64,000 nucleotides of DNA from Pomacea canaliculata (taxonomy: Eukaryota > Mollusca > Gastropoda > Architaenioglossa > Ampullariidae). Shown in pieces: positions 48,204 to 61,229 of the stretch; position 1 is the first letter of the stretch; the number at the start of each line of letters is the position of its first letter. Below the pieces are notes generated by a model. The model did no database searches and was not told where the DNA came from. It worked only from the letters and a program-made list of their open reading frames with translations. The stretch lies in contig NC_037596.1 of NCBI RefSeq assembly GCF_003073045.1, positions 10,971,950 to 11,035,949 on the forward strand, written 5' to 3'. Both the position numbers and the translations under genes were made by a program.

Positions 48204-49390
48204 TTATATATATTAAATATATATATTAAATAAAAAATATATTAAATGGTATCTCTCTCACCTCTACAATAATCACAAAGCTCCTCTTGTGCTATACTCA
48301 TGCTCACCAATGTCACATTTGTTCATAAAATCTTATGAATTATTCTAACTTTTAGCCATCTTAATTTTTTTAATCTTTTATTATTGATATTTTGTTAACT
48401 ATCAAGGTTAGTTCTGTATAATCTGCAATATTTTCCGCTCTGTGCTACTAAGTTTAACACCTATAGTTTTGACTTTCCTTATCATAATGGCTAAAAGTTT
48501 TACACGCAGGATAAAGAAGTAAGGGGAAATCGTGTCTCACTGTTTATATCCTCTTTCTTCATTCTAAGAGTGTGTCATGAACAGACACGCTTGATTTACT
48601 GTAGTAGTAGGAGAATCCAGACCACAGCGCCCACTGAGTGGCCATACAAACATAGCTGCCGAAGTGCTTCTCTCCTCGCGAAAAACAAAGCAATGTTGAA
48701 CAACATCACCTTTGTGTATTCCGTGACAGCAGACATGACTCTTGATAACAAATTACTGCTTTCTGTCAGACTATTATGTCTATTATGATAAACAAGTTAC
48801 AGATGTCTGCCAGACTGTCTATTTTAATGCACAAGTTACAAGCAAGTTGCAGCTGTCTGTCATTCTCTCTTGTGTTTAGAGTTAGGAAGCTGGACCAGTC
48901 GGAATTTACTACTGTTGACCTTGGGCCGGTAACAAATCTCGCGCACGCGCTTGGGAAGTTAATTTTTGTATCCTGATTGTAGAATTAGAGGAATGAATCG
49001 TTACTGCCTTAAAAAAGTCTTTCTCATCTATACGTATGTCTGACTAAATGTCTCCATTATCTCATTAACATTTGGTGAAATTATTATCCCTTGACGACTT
49101 ACTTCTTGTCATTGTTGATGATCAGGTCTGGAAGCCGTCAACTACTGTTATATATACTTTGTATATATATATATACAGTGTGTATATATATATTGGATTT
49201 TTAAGAACGATCAAAGGCGTGTAATATTCTGAAAAAGTTAGAGACTCTTAACAGGTGACTGAGTGGTTGATTTCCATTTACTGTTAGTTTTGTATGCAGA
49301 ATTTAAATACCTATGATTACCTGTTTCACGATCACGGTTGCTAACCCTGTGCTCCATAAAGTGAACGGAAAGCGTGTGCAAAGGAGTGGG
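48204..49390. other. Anonymous spacer
   Basis: No gene or known repeat recognised. A TA-rich palindromic stretch is listed separately. Confidence 0.5.
49157..49194. repeat. TA/GTA dinucleotide microsatellite
   Basis: TATATA runs separated by CAGTGTG, giving an imperfect palindrome. Confidence 0.8.
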
Positions 49391-50650
49391 CAGTACAGTG
49401 CTCTGGCTCTAGTGATGTGAACCCTGCGGGAAGCACACAACTCACATAGCCTTTCGGCTACACAGTAGATGAAATGAATTTATTTAATTAAATTAAGTAA
49501 ATGATATATGCGAGCAAAAGGTGACGTAGAAAGAAAATGGGATATGCGTTTTATAAAAGTACTTGTTTCGAATTATGTGCGGTAAATCATCGATTATCAT
49601 TAATATTTAAGATAGCATGCTTTAACTTACTTTATCTTTAAATGTATCTCTTCTTATTTCATTCATTGTTTCGTTCGTTCTTTCGTTTTAATTAAACTCT
49701 CTAAGCGCCTTTATTATTCATTCCTGTATTCTTCTATGATCTATTGGTATTTTCCCACAAAATCGAAGTAAAGACACTGAACTAGATATAGATTTTAAAC
49801 TACCCAAAACTATTCAAAATCGTTCGCAAAGTGTTAAATTAAAAGATAATTTTAAACATACATAACTACAAATTGTAATAGTTTTGACGAATTAAAATCT
49901 TCAAACTCATTTATTGTCGACAGACATTCATCAAAGTAAAACACATAGTCTATAAAATACATATTTTTTAGTTTTATTTGAATGAGAAAACACATCTAAA
50001 ATAACTGATGAAATCCGTTGCGATAATGTATAGTCTGTATAGAAACATTAAACACATTTAATTCAATGTGGGAGGAGGCAAAATAAAGATACGGGCTCAA
50101 TGAGATGCCACGAAAGATGATAAAACTTCACTCCAGTAGTAAAACTAAGCTTAATGCTGCTACATGACTAAAACCCAACCAGTCAAAATATCGCATAAGA
50201 AATACATTTGTTCCTTCGAGCTGAAGACGAGTGGGCAAGGTGCATCATCACAAGTGATGGAGCAGTGCAGTTGGAAAGAGATCGGCAATGTGCTGCAGTT
50301 AGCTAGCGCCTGCGCGCTGTGCCGTTTCGTACTGCAGCGTGGATGTCAGATGTGCTGCGCTGTGCAGTCGAAAGGAAATATCCGCTCATGGCCTCTACTG
50401 CAAGACTTACGAATCCGTTCGACAGTGCCTCACTCGTGATTTCATGTTTTATACTTGTACACCTACAGTCGACCTACAAGAAACCGACCTCTACAAATAT
50501 GAGCAACAACTATATTGGATTCTCGCTTTACAGTTTTAAAATGGACTTTAGGTAACTATATGAGCCATGACAGAAGACTTAAATTTATCTTAAAAGAAAT
50601 GAGAAGTTCTTTTGTAGCGCGAAACAATTTCCTAAAAGTATGTTGTTTTA
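49391..50650. other. Duplicated 3' flank of receptor E (matches 34390-35644)
   Basis: The counterpart of the C flank, including the GC-rich stretch containing TAGCGCCTGCGCGCTGTGCC at 50304 and the CTACAGTCGACCTACAAG block near 50463. It lacks the hAT MITE found beside C, so it represents the pre-insertion state. Confidence 0.7.
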
Positions 50651-53600
50651 CTACAGCTGAGGACATCTTTTTTTCTGTGTCTTTTGGCAGCGAGACTGCA
50701 ACAACTTCAGCAAGCGCAGTCTCTGAGATTTTCTTGTCGCTTCACGATGAATACTAATGGCGTACAAAAGAGGGTTTGTGGAAGAATTTAACGGGTAGAC
50801 CAGCAACGTTAGAGAGCTGATGACGTCACGAGGGTAGGACATTTCCATTTGGGTCGTGACCCCAATTACACTCAGGAGTAAACAAGACAAAGTTTTTGTG
50901 ACCAGCAGAAGGGTTAATCGGCGAATTAAGGTCTTTTCTCTAGTCTTTGTTTGGACCGAGTGGTCAGAAATACACACTGAAATACTACACACATTGCCAG
51001 CATAGAATAGGTCAGCTGTCAGACTTAAGATGACATTGAGAGTAATAATTACACCGAAAAAATTCGGCCACAAGATAAAGTCACCTTTGTGTAACGGTAG
51101 AGGTGTACAAACGGAATTATGTCTGTACAAATCGAACTGACTTGAAGAAAGTAAGAATGGTAGAACAGAGAGAACAAGACCAACTATCCAAGTGCAAGAA
51201 CAAGCAATGATCACTAAAGAGCCTCGAAAATGTAAACCTGAAACTTAGTTACCAATAGTCTTTCTATTGTCATCAGCAAAAGAGTAAGAATAGACACCTC
51301 AGAAGACAGGAAGTACAGAAAGCCGACAATCTGACAAAGATATCCACTTGTCCACGATTGTTCATGCCAAACGTAACGATCTCGATACACCTCATCTACG
51401 ATTCCGATTACTAGCAGATAAATAGCCATTAGTAGATCCGAGATGTTAAAATTTATTATCAAAAACGGAAAGGCAAAGCCAACGTTTTCTTTATCGATGA
51501 AGATTGTGTAGAGACCACAACAGATGTTTCCGACAAATGAAAGGACAAACAAAATCCAAATAACAACATTAAGAGATCTTAAACGCAAAAGATTATCACA
51601 AGAAGATAGAGCATCAAAGGGCGAGAAACAACGCAAATTTTTAGTATCTGGTAGAAATTCTTTGCAGCAAAGGGTGTAGTAGCTGACATGCATGAGCCGC
51701 AGTGAGGTCAGAGGTCTAAGTGTCTCGTTGTGAATATGTTTGATGTCGCTTCCTCTCATATCTAACTCGATCAGTCTTTGAGTGTATCGGAAACAGTCCG
51801 AACTTAGAGATTTTACGAGACTAAACGAGAAATTCAGAACTTGGACATTAGGAAAACTCGAGAGCACATCACATTCAAGTATCTTTAAAAATGTTCGGGA
51901 CACATCTAAATACGTCAGTGCGGAATTACCTGGCACGTTACTGGTAAACAAGGACTGCAAGGGATTTCCTGCAAGTCGAAGAACACGAAGATTTTTAAAC
52001 TGCATGAAATACGACATGTCAAGCGATCTTATAAGGTTGTCACTCAAGTCGAGTGTTTGAAGACTAGGGAGGGACATGTTAGAAAGAATTTGAAGTTTAC
52101 AGGCAGCTAGACTAAGCCACACAAGGTTAATGCTTGGACTCAAATCTCGTGTTGTCATTCCAGAGCCACTGGCATCTAAATAACGCATAGCAGGGAATTT
52201 CTGCATATTGAATTTCTCTGAGCACACGAACGCCAGACCCTGACAAACACAGCCTTGAGGGCAGCTGAGCTCACAGAACAGTTCGTCGTCGTGTTGTGGA
52301 CACTGTGGTCGGCCGTCACACATGTGGTCCACGTGCACGCACACGGTGGAGGCGCGACACCTGTAGAAACCTGGACACGTGTAACTCGCACAGTCTTCCT
52401 CGTCCTCGTGATAAGGGCAGTCGTACACGCCGTTACACCGCACGTACACAGGTAGACAATAACCCTCAGGTGGACACCGGAAGTGCATTTCAGGGCATGA
52501 GTCAGATGAGTTAAGTTCTTTGTAGGTGACATCAGTTTGCTGATCAAAGTCTATTACTGCTGGTGGGTACGCAAAACTTGTCAAGTTAATATTCCATGTT
52601 CGAAAAACAACACAGTCTTCGTCTGAGCCATCCCAACAGTCTCTGTTAACATCACACAGTTTATGAGAATCCACACACTGACCGTTAAGACACGTGAATC
52701 CAGTACAATTATAGTCTCGACTACAAAAGTTCTCGTCAGATCCATCCAGGCAGTCTGGTCTAAAGTCACACACGAGGCTAAAGTGCAGAGTTTGACTAGA
52801 ATGAAGGCACATAAACATGGCAGTGATAACAGATCTTTTGCCCGCCATCGATGTCTCACAATTCAGTAGAAACGATTGTGAACCACACTTGCTGGATTCG
52901 TCACATGACAGGAAGTCAAAAGTAAAGTGGCCGTCAGGACACCACACGTAGTTGCTGTTATTGATTTTTGTGAGGTAGTTTTTATTCATGAGTGGCATCA
53001 CTACAGACATCTGAGGCTGAGGCTTTGTGACAGAAAATTCACACAACGGAATACTACTTCTGCTTTCTTGAGTGCAAAATTCTCTTAAGAAATGTGGAGA
53101 ATACAAATCTAAAATAAAACATAAGGAATTATATATATTAGCAAACCTATCTAAGAGCAGATAATTATAATTATAAGCTACAGTACCGTCTGACCAGACC
53201 AAGACTTTCTTGTACTTAGGAGGTAAAGTACCATCGTACGTGCTCAAGCCTATGTACATATTTACTGGCGACTTTTCAAACTGGTAAATTTTCTTTAAGG
53301 CATCCCATTCCTTATCAGTCTTTACACTAGCGAGGTTACCCCCTCTGTTTCTGCATTCCCGACTTCCCGACGACCAAGCGGAGAACTGTTTGGATTTTAA
53401 AGAAACGTAGCAGTTGTTTCCTATTGCAACAGAGCCGTTACAGGCGGGACTGCTGTAGGGACAGTGAGGACCCTCGTCTTCTCCTCCTTGGCACTCCACC
53501 ATCAGGTTACATTCCACGTGTTGTTTGAATGTATTATAGTGGGGGACAGAACAGTCCCACAAATCGCCGTCACGCCTGGCTGGCGCTTCATGGATCAGGA

Positions 53601-54676
53601 TGAAATGTAAAGATCATTTTGAAACCTCTCCCTTCACATATTTCTGTGAAGAAACGAACTTGGACAGAATGGTCCAGAACTAAGGCCGGTGTTATGGAAT
53701 TTATGCAGATTTCAATCCTTTTTATAAAGGTTCCATTGCCTTCAATTGTATACAGCTGAAAATTAAAGCCATTGTGCAGGAAATAATATTTGGGCGGAAT
53801 GTCCAGATAGGAAAAACTTTACCATAACCACATGGCTGAGTGGAACATAAACAGTGCGAGAAGCGTTCATAAGACAATTGTGTCTTCTGTTGTCATCGAA
53901 ACCCCATGTAGTCACTAGCCTGAAATAGGAGACGTGAAAAAAAGAGGTAACATCATTCGCAAGTCTTTTGTCATTGCAGCAAACCGTAGCTTGAGTTCAC
54001 TGATGCTTCGTGACATTATGATTCGCGAAAAAGAAGTGGTAGTGTGCTACTCAGCAACATCGGAAAATAGCGGGCTTCGAAACTATGAGTAGTCAGAGGA
54101 TCTTTAAAATTGGGATCTTCTGAAGCTTTGATGGAAACTCTCTCCATTTGTCTGCTGTAGTCTAGCGTGGCTTGGACATACTTTCCTCCAGAAACGACAA
54201 ATTTTAAATGTGCAGTAAGGCAGAGATCGCCCGCGACGGTTTGTTGTGTTGAAAGAGAAGTGGATAACGCCAGACTCACCTGAAAAGGTGATGACTTTTT
54301 CTCTCAAGCATTTGTCCTCTCGGACTTCGTATAATTCTTCTGATTTGCTTTGCTCGAGCACTTGCGGTACACCATAATAGTCACCTTGGTTGTTTTTATA
54401 CGTGAAATTGTTCCTATTCAACAAGATCCATTGATGAGTAGGAATAACTTTTGTGGAAACAGCAAAAGTGTCTTGGAGTGTAAGTCTTAGGAAGTTGTTT
54501 CGGACCAGCGAAAATGTGTTATTTGCAAAAAACGACAACGTGTTCAGCGTAACGTGTGTTTCTGCTGTTCGTATCTGAGAACAAATCGTCAAGCGGACAC
54601 CCGGCCTACAGCCTAACTCCAGAGACATAGCCAGCAGAAAATATTTGCAAATCCAATGTCTGTTGATGCAAAACAT
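50651..54676 (-). CDS. GRL101-like receptor E: CUB/C-type lectin/LDLa/LRR/7TM GPCR (frame-disrupted)
   Basis: Duplicate of C at an offset of about 15 kb, with highly similar protein. Open for 782 codons from the LDLa-like module (53562) into helix 4. Reading leftward: signal peptide from the ATG at 54676, CUB-like 1 (54330-53990), CUB-like 2 (53950-53640), LDLa-like (53560-53460), C-type-lectin-like domain (53455-53040), linker (52955-52840), four LDLa repeats (52820-52270), LRRs (52260-51720), CC hinge (51690), helices (51585-50780), IERLLVTKF and NPLLY as in C. Breaks cluster at 53580-54230 in the CUB region. Others are one missing A in an A run at about 51228 (five A in C) and an extra T in a T run near 50674 that changes the last residues, so the true stop may be a few bases downstream. 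The LDLa4 sequence CRASTVCVH matches gene A rather than its duplicate C (CRGSSVCVH). Confidence 0.83.
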
Positions 54677-56818
54677 TCTTCTTTTCAATAGTATCATCAT
54701 TTATGTCCGGCTTTGGCTCTGACTTTCAATATCTCTTGGTTTCGTGAAAGGGGAAACACTGGACTACACAGTGAAAGGAAAGAGAGACTTTTATGAAGAG
54801 TAGTTCTTTGAAACCTAGTAACAATTCTGTGTACGAAGTTTACAATACGTTCTGGTGATTGCTAACCACTTTTATACCACAGGTGAGGACTAACACCAAA
54901 TACTGATATTTAAATGCTACGAACAAACATCGTCATGACTGGTTAAATACAATTAAAAGGAAACTAGTCAAAGCTTTAAATCATGTTTATATATATCTAC
55001 ACACACACACAACTGCAAAAAATTCACACACAAGCACTTAAAAGCCCCCCACACAGACACACACACACCACACACAGACATACACAAAATATATTTTTCT
55101 TATTTAAACGTCACAGACATTTTATTTGTGCACATAATACAAGAAGAAAGCGATTTTACCCAAGAACTGAAATTTGATGACATACTTGATTAATACAATC
55201 TTACATAAAGAATAATAGTATGTATTTCAGAAAATGTTATCTAAGTTTTTAAATTAAGTTCAAGTCAGAGCTTTGCTGTGTTATCCGTTTTTTTATATTA
55301 AAATTTCCTTCGAGCATCTTATATTGTTAAGGTGATTGGAAAGTTTATTTCATGCAGTCAAAATTCACATGCAGTATTGAAAATGCACACACACACCACG
55401 CGGTTCTTTTTTTTACCACAATTAACAATTTAGTTCCAGCCTTTAAGGAAAAATGAATACTACATAACTTTTATCAGATGAATGAAAATGTATGCATCAA
55501 TAATATTACGAGGAAAGACTTTTAAGAGTTTAATATTTTGTTTTAATTTTTAAACAATGTACTTGAAATACGATTAACACTAAGAAATAGTTTTCGTAAC
55601 AGCAAAAATATTTACGTGTTCCTTCACACATCGCCTCTTGTCACATTTAATTTATCAGCAGCTCAAGTTTTTTTTTAAAAATGGAGGACTTTTACAAATG
55701 AAATATTGCTCTGAGAGTGCTCTGTTCAGAATGGATGCATATATCAGTGAAACCAAAACATATTTCTGATAGTTCACCGTTAATTCCTTAAATGGCACAT
55801 GTGTGTAAGATGTAGACTTTTTAAAACAGATTTCATTAAATATGACTTACTTAGTACCTCCGAAATTTAACATACATGTCCAAGAATTGATGTGTGATAC
55901 TCATGTAAGTTGAATTTGCGTTCCTCTGGTATGCGCATCTGCCGTCTCTGCTACAATCCGTGTGCCAGAAGGAAATGAACAGGTGATGATGAAACTGTTG
56001 CTGTGGATATTATTGTTCTTGTTCGGAAAGGCCTGAACTTTTCAGATTTTAAAAATATGAAGTCGGATACTCACATTAATATACAAAATAAACTAGCGAC
56101 AATGAGCTTAACTTTTTTTTAGAGAACCGTAAACTCTAGACTTCTTTTTTTCTGCTTATTTTACTCATTTAACCACTTTGTTGTGTAGCCATTTAAAAGT
56201 AGCTGTTAAACGCAAGCGTGCTTATAGCAGTTTTTGTTATTTGTGTGTTAACGTCAGATCTTTGATAATACGTTTAAATAAGTAGTACGTCAAACATATC
56301 CTACGATACAGAGTAACAGTGTTTTCATAGACAAAAGCATTTAAAGATAACATTTTCAAAATTTATTAAAAGGGAATTATGAGTACTTATGAGTACTAGA
56401 GCAAAATTATCTGGCGCTAAAGACTTTTTTTAAAAAAAAATGGTCTTTTGGTTATAGTATATAATGGATAAAATAAAATATTCACAAGCTTTTTGAGAGA
56501 ACATGCCGTCTCTGAAACCAGTAAATTGTTAGTACAGGTTCTAATAGTCTGGGATCTGTTAAACTTTGCGTCAGGAGCGTAGTGAATGTAGTACTGAAAG
56601 GATTCGGCTACCCGCTTATAAAACTTACTATTCTTACATTTCAACAAAAGAAAACGTAATGATCCATATTAGAAGTTAGCAAATTAAGAGAAGACAAAAA
56701 GGAGAAAGCTACATACAGGTTAATGTCTTCAACCCAGCTTTCTCGATTTATTGGAATGATTATTGCCACGAAAAGACGCTGGTTGAGACAGAACAACGAA
56801 TACAAAATATACAGCCAA
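54677..56818. promoter_or_regulatory. Divergent intergenic region between receptors E and F
   Basis: For E: a minus-strand TATAAAAG at 54869-54876, about 190 bp before the ATG. For F: AAATGAAATATTGCTCTG at 55697 followed by a weaker ATATATC where D has its TATA box, then a block ending GAACAG/GTGATG (donor-like GT at 55983), and an acceptor-like CATACAG/G at about 56718 just before the coding region. A 5' untranslated intron of about 0.7 kb is possible. CA repeats lie near 55000-55080. Confidence 0.5.
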
Positions 56819-59800
56819 ATGTACTTGCAACAAAATAACGTTCTATGGACGATATTGATGGTATCATTGAGCCACTCATGTTATCCAGATGCCAATTTCT
56901 CAGGAAAGTGGAGTAGTAAAATATCGAAGACAACATCAAGTATTGAAGACCTAGAGATATTTCATCTGAATATTAATGAATGCGGACACAACTCCACCTT
57001 TCGCTTTTTCAGTCGAAAAGGTTTGATCTACGGAATATCGGGAGGGCACAACGTTTCCAGGTCTGTACCTGAATGCACTTCGGTCCATCGAAGTACAGAA
57101 GACAATATAGTGTCATTATGTTTTTTTCCTTTTGGATCCGTGCTCCATCGAAGTCACTGTCACTGCCATCAACAACTCTACTCAGTGCAATGAAGTGAAT
57201 ACCTGTGCAACCATTAAGAGACGAGGGTAGTCGCAGTAAGTGATCTCAACAGCAAACCTTCTTCTTTAAGACAGTCTGCAAAACACATCCGTTACTGTGG
57301 AATTTCAAGTACATTTGGAGGCAGTGGTAAAAGACCTTTTGTATACCCTTCCGATAGTCTTTACGTCACCCACATCTGGTTATGTGACATCACATGGCTT
57401 GGAAGATAATATGCAGTACATCTGTGGCACTAATGCCACGCAGCAGATTACTGCTCCCGATGGTCACGCAGCGATGATCAGCTTTTCAGAAGTACAGTTT
57501 CAAGAAATTGATGATTTCTACCTATCGCAAGAAAGATTTAATAGCTGTATACACAATTAATGAAACCGGATCATTAATACTTTTAGAAAGGTTGACTCCT
57601 CTAACCGCGGGCCCAATACTAGTTCAAAGAAACATACTTCTTCATTTTAAAGAAGAGAGAAACTGCAGGATTGGAAGCAAAGTGATTTTCACCTTTCACC
57701 CTTCATCTCAAAGCCCTCGACGTTTGGACAGCGGTCTGTGGGATTGTTCAGTATCGTACTACAATGCGTTTAAACAACACCTGGAGTGCAACCTGGAGTC
57801 GGAGTGCTATGGAGGAGAGGACGAGGGTCCACAGTGTCCATTCAGCAGTCCCGCCTGTAAGGGTTCTGTTGCAGCGGGTACAAAGTGCTACTTAATGCAA
57901 AATAGTAAATTGTACAAAGAGAAGTTTTTAGATAAAGAGTGTAGAAAGTTTGGAAGACACGTAGCTAATATAAAAACTAAGCAAGAATGGGAAGCGTTCA
58001 CTGGAATGTTTCAATTTAGCAAACATCACAACATGGTTCTAATTGGCTTGAAAACATCCGACACAAGTTGGCCAAAATACTACAGATATGCGTTTATGTG
58101 GAGTGATACAACAGTTGCTTACGAAACAAATACTACACAGACATATTTTGTGGATCTCTCTAGAAAGGTCTGTGTCTTTTACGACTCGTACTATCCGCAT
58201 CGTTCGATATTAATGGAATGCTCGTTAATCAAATTAAAAAAAGTTGTGTGTGAATATGACGTTCTGCTCGAAATACATTTCCTACGGGATTCACTTCATG
58301 TTTCAGACATAAAATCTTCTATAATTTGGAACAATACGAAAGTCTCTATTACTTACTGTCCTTTAGGTCACGTGACACACTCGTTTTTATTGTGCGATCC
58401 AAACAGTGTTTGCGGAACAGATACCCTGCCATTGACCTGCCAAAGTAAAGATGTTTTGGGTTCTTCAGTCGAAACACAAATGTTTATTTGTGCCGAACAA
58501 CTTTCTAGCTTGCCTTACAGTCTAGTGTGCGATTTCAGAGAGGACTGCGTAGATGGGTCTGACGAACACTTTTGTAAGCACAACAGTAAGTGCCACGAGT
58601 TTACATGTCGTAACGGACAGTGCATTCCCTACAAGAGCTTTTGTGATATGTATACAGACTGCTGGGACGGTCGGACGATATTGCACCTTTGGATACTTCT
58701 ATAGAAATCCGGAAAGAATCAGATTGTTTCCTCCCGCGTAGTTTACTTTGACGGTGAAGGTGATTTTTACCAAGTACCTCTCGCACCTTCTGAGCCATGT
58801 CACAAACGCACTTCGGTGTGCAGGTGAGTCGGCTTACTGTCTGCCGTGTACGTGCGCTGTAACGGTTGTTACGACTGTCCCTCCCATGAGGACGAGGAGG
58901 ACTGTCAGCGATACACGTGTCCGGGCTTCTATCGCTGTCGTGGATCACGTGTTTGTGTCCATCCCGACAACGTGTGCGACGGCTGGCCACAGTGTCCGCA
59001 ACACGACGATGAGACGTTCTGTGGACTGAACTGTCCTAGTGAGTGTTTTTGTCAGGGTCTGGCATTCGTCTGTAACAAACCATTTTCGTCAGAAAACTTT
59101 CCCGAGCTACGCTACCTCGACGCTGTCAGTCAGGTATGACCCTGAACAACTTCACGTCTAATTTGTATCTTATTTGGATCGTCTACGTTTGTGTGCACTG
59201 ACATCTGTTTTTTTTCCCATCAGTTTATCTACCCCCCCCAAAAAAAAAAACCTTCAGACTTTAGATCTTAGCGATAACTATATAACTACTTTTGACTTTA
59301 ATCCTTTGCATTACTAAACAACTTAAAGTGTTGCGTCTTAGCTGAAAATCCTTGTTAATTGCTGAATAGCGGTTTTCCCTATTTACAAAAAACTCTTGAG
59401 ACCGTAGACATAAGTCGCACATTACTAACGATATTTGACAGCAAAACTTTTGTTAATCTTTCAAACGTGCAAGTTTTAAATATGTCATTTAGTCCGGTTC
59501 AAACAATATCAGATAATGGTTTTAGCCACATGGTACGTCTAACAAAACTTGACATGAGAAATAATCCTCTGAAGATATTTCCTCGAGAAGTTTTAAAGAC
59601 TGCAAGATATCTCCACACGGTCTATTCTGAAAATTATAAGCTTTGCTGTCAACAGAACCTTCCAGATCACTTTGAGGCTGGTTCCTGTTTCGCTCCTGTG
59701 GATGAAATTTCGTCGTGTGATGATCTTTTGAGATCCGACGTGTACCGCGTGTTCCTGTGGCTCTTCTGTGTTTTGTCAATTACTGGGAATGCTGGGAGCT

Positions 59801-60666
59801 TTTTGTTTAGACAATTTCTTCAAAAGAACTCTTCTGCTTTAGGTTTCAGTGTTTTTGTTACTAACCTCAACGTATCTGATTTTGTCATGGGCGTGTATCT
59901 GGCCATATTAGGGGTAGCAGACGAGACCTACCGGTCAATCTATTTATGGCATGACCTCCAATGGAGAGACAGCACGACCTGCAAAGTGGCCGGCTTCCTG
60001 TCCTTCATGTCCAGCGAGGTGTCGACTTTGATCATCTGTCTCATAACCATCGACCGTTTCATTGTTCTGCGCTTTCCTTTCAGTAAATTCCGCTTTGAGC
60101 GCTGGTCAGCCTCGTGGGCGTGTGGACTGGCCTGGGCTGTGGGCTTTACACTGGCCGCTGTTCCTCTGTTGCCGTCTTTCTCTGACTGGGAGTTTTATGG
60201 ACAAAATGCCATCTGTATCCCGCTCCCCATAACAAGGAAACTGTTTAGAGGTCGTAGCTACTCTATAGACATTATGATCATCTTAAACATGGTGTTGTTT
60301 TTTATTATAGCGTTTGGCCAAATCTGCATTTACTGGTCAATCCGAGTGAATTCCATGAAGGGAAACATGGCTAGGAAATCGAATGATGTTATCATAGCTC
60401 GCCGCCTTGCCACGGTGGTGGTGTCTGACTTCTTGTGCTGGTTTCCAGTCGGAATGGCCAGCATTTTGGCTGATTTGGGATTCCCCGTTCCCAGTGAGGC
60501 GAGTGTGGCTATTGCGATCTTTGTGTTGCCACTTAACTCAGCTTTAAATCCTTTTCTGTACACCTTTAACTTTTTGCTAGAGAAGTGGAACCGTGTTGAA
60601 GAGGAACGAAACTTAAAGCAGTTACAGCTTAGTCTCTCTTACATTGACAAAAGTTTTAATGAGTGA
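56819..60666 (+). CDS. GRL101-like receptor F: CUB/C-type lectin/LDLa/LRR/7TM GPCR (frame-disrupted)
   Basis: Duplicate of D at an offset of about 15 kb. Signal peptide from the ATG at 56819 ([20 protein letters not shown], then CYPDAN), CUB-like 1 (56960-57350), CUB-like 2 (57355-57700), LDLa-like (57730-57840), C-type-lectin-like domain (57841-58255), linker, four LDLa repeats (58480-59030), LRRs (about 59100-59580), hinge (59645), seven helices (59740-60570) with IDRFIV and NPFLY. Helix 4, broken in D, is intact here. From 59359 to the stop the frame is open. Indels cluster at 57080-57260 and above all at 58670-59360, where over a dozen single-base losses and three inflated homopolymers occur relative to D. 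Both sides of that stretch read cleanly, so bad local consensus is likelier than gradual decay, though a real lesion cannot be excluded. An upstream in-frame ATG at 56723 is judged less likely because the leader aligns with D only from 56819. Confidence 0.82.
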
Positions 60667-61229
60667 TGTTTAAAACTGAGTTGAAAACTAACAATAGCAT
60701 ACTGAAAATGTAAATAGTTCAAATGGAGCTTATTGAGAGTTTGTTTGGGTATCTGTTGCTCTTATAATTTAAGCCAAATTAATTAGTTTACTTAACGAAA
60801 CATTTATATACAAGAACTCATTTAAAAATTCTATATTTTTCTCTGTTATAACATACCGACAATTTCATTCCTTTTAAGTTTCCTTACAAAACATTTACCG
60901 GCAAGAACGCATCATTTCAAAAGTTTTACATTTTGTGTTATAGCATAGGGACAAACTTATTCTTTTTAAAAGCAATCAGGATCCGATTTATATTTGTTTT
61001 GTATTTGTTTTGACATTGAAACAATAAAATTTTTGCGCATTAAGTAAATTTGTAAAATTTGAAAAGGAGGAAGAACGCTGTATAGAATATAGGAACAAAA
61101 GTGTAAGAACAGTATAAAAGATTGACTATATACTTCTGGTTTTTGGAAATCTGACTTTTGCAATAATTGCGAAATATAATTATATTTTTATTAAAAAGAT
61201 TCCTGAACTATGAATCTATTTTTTGGGGA

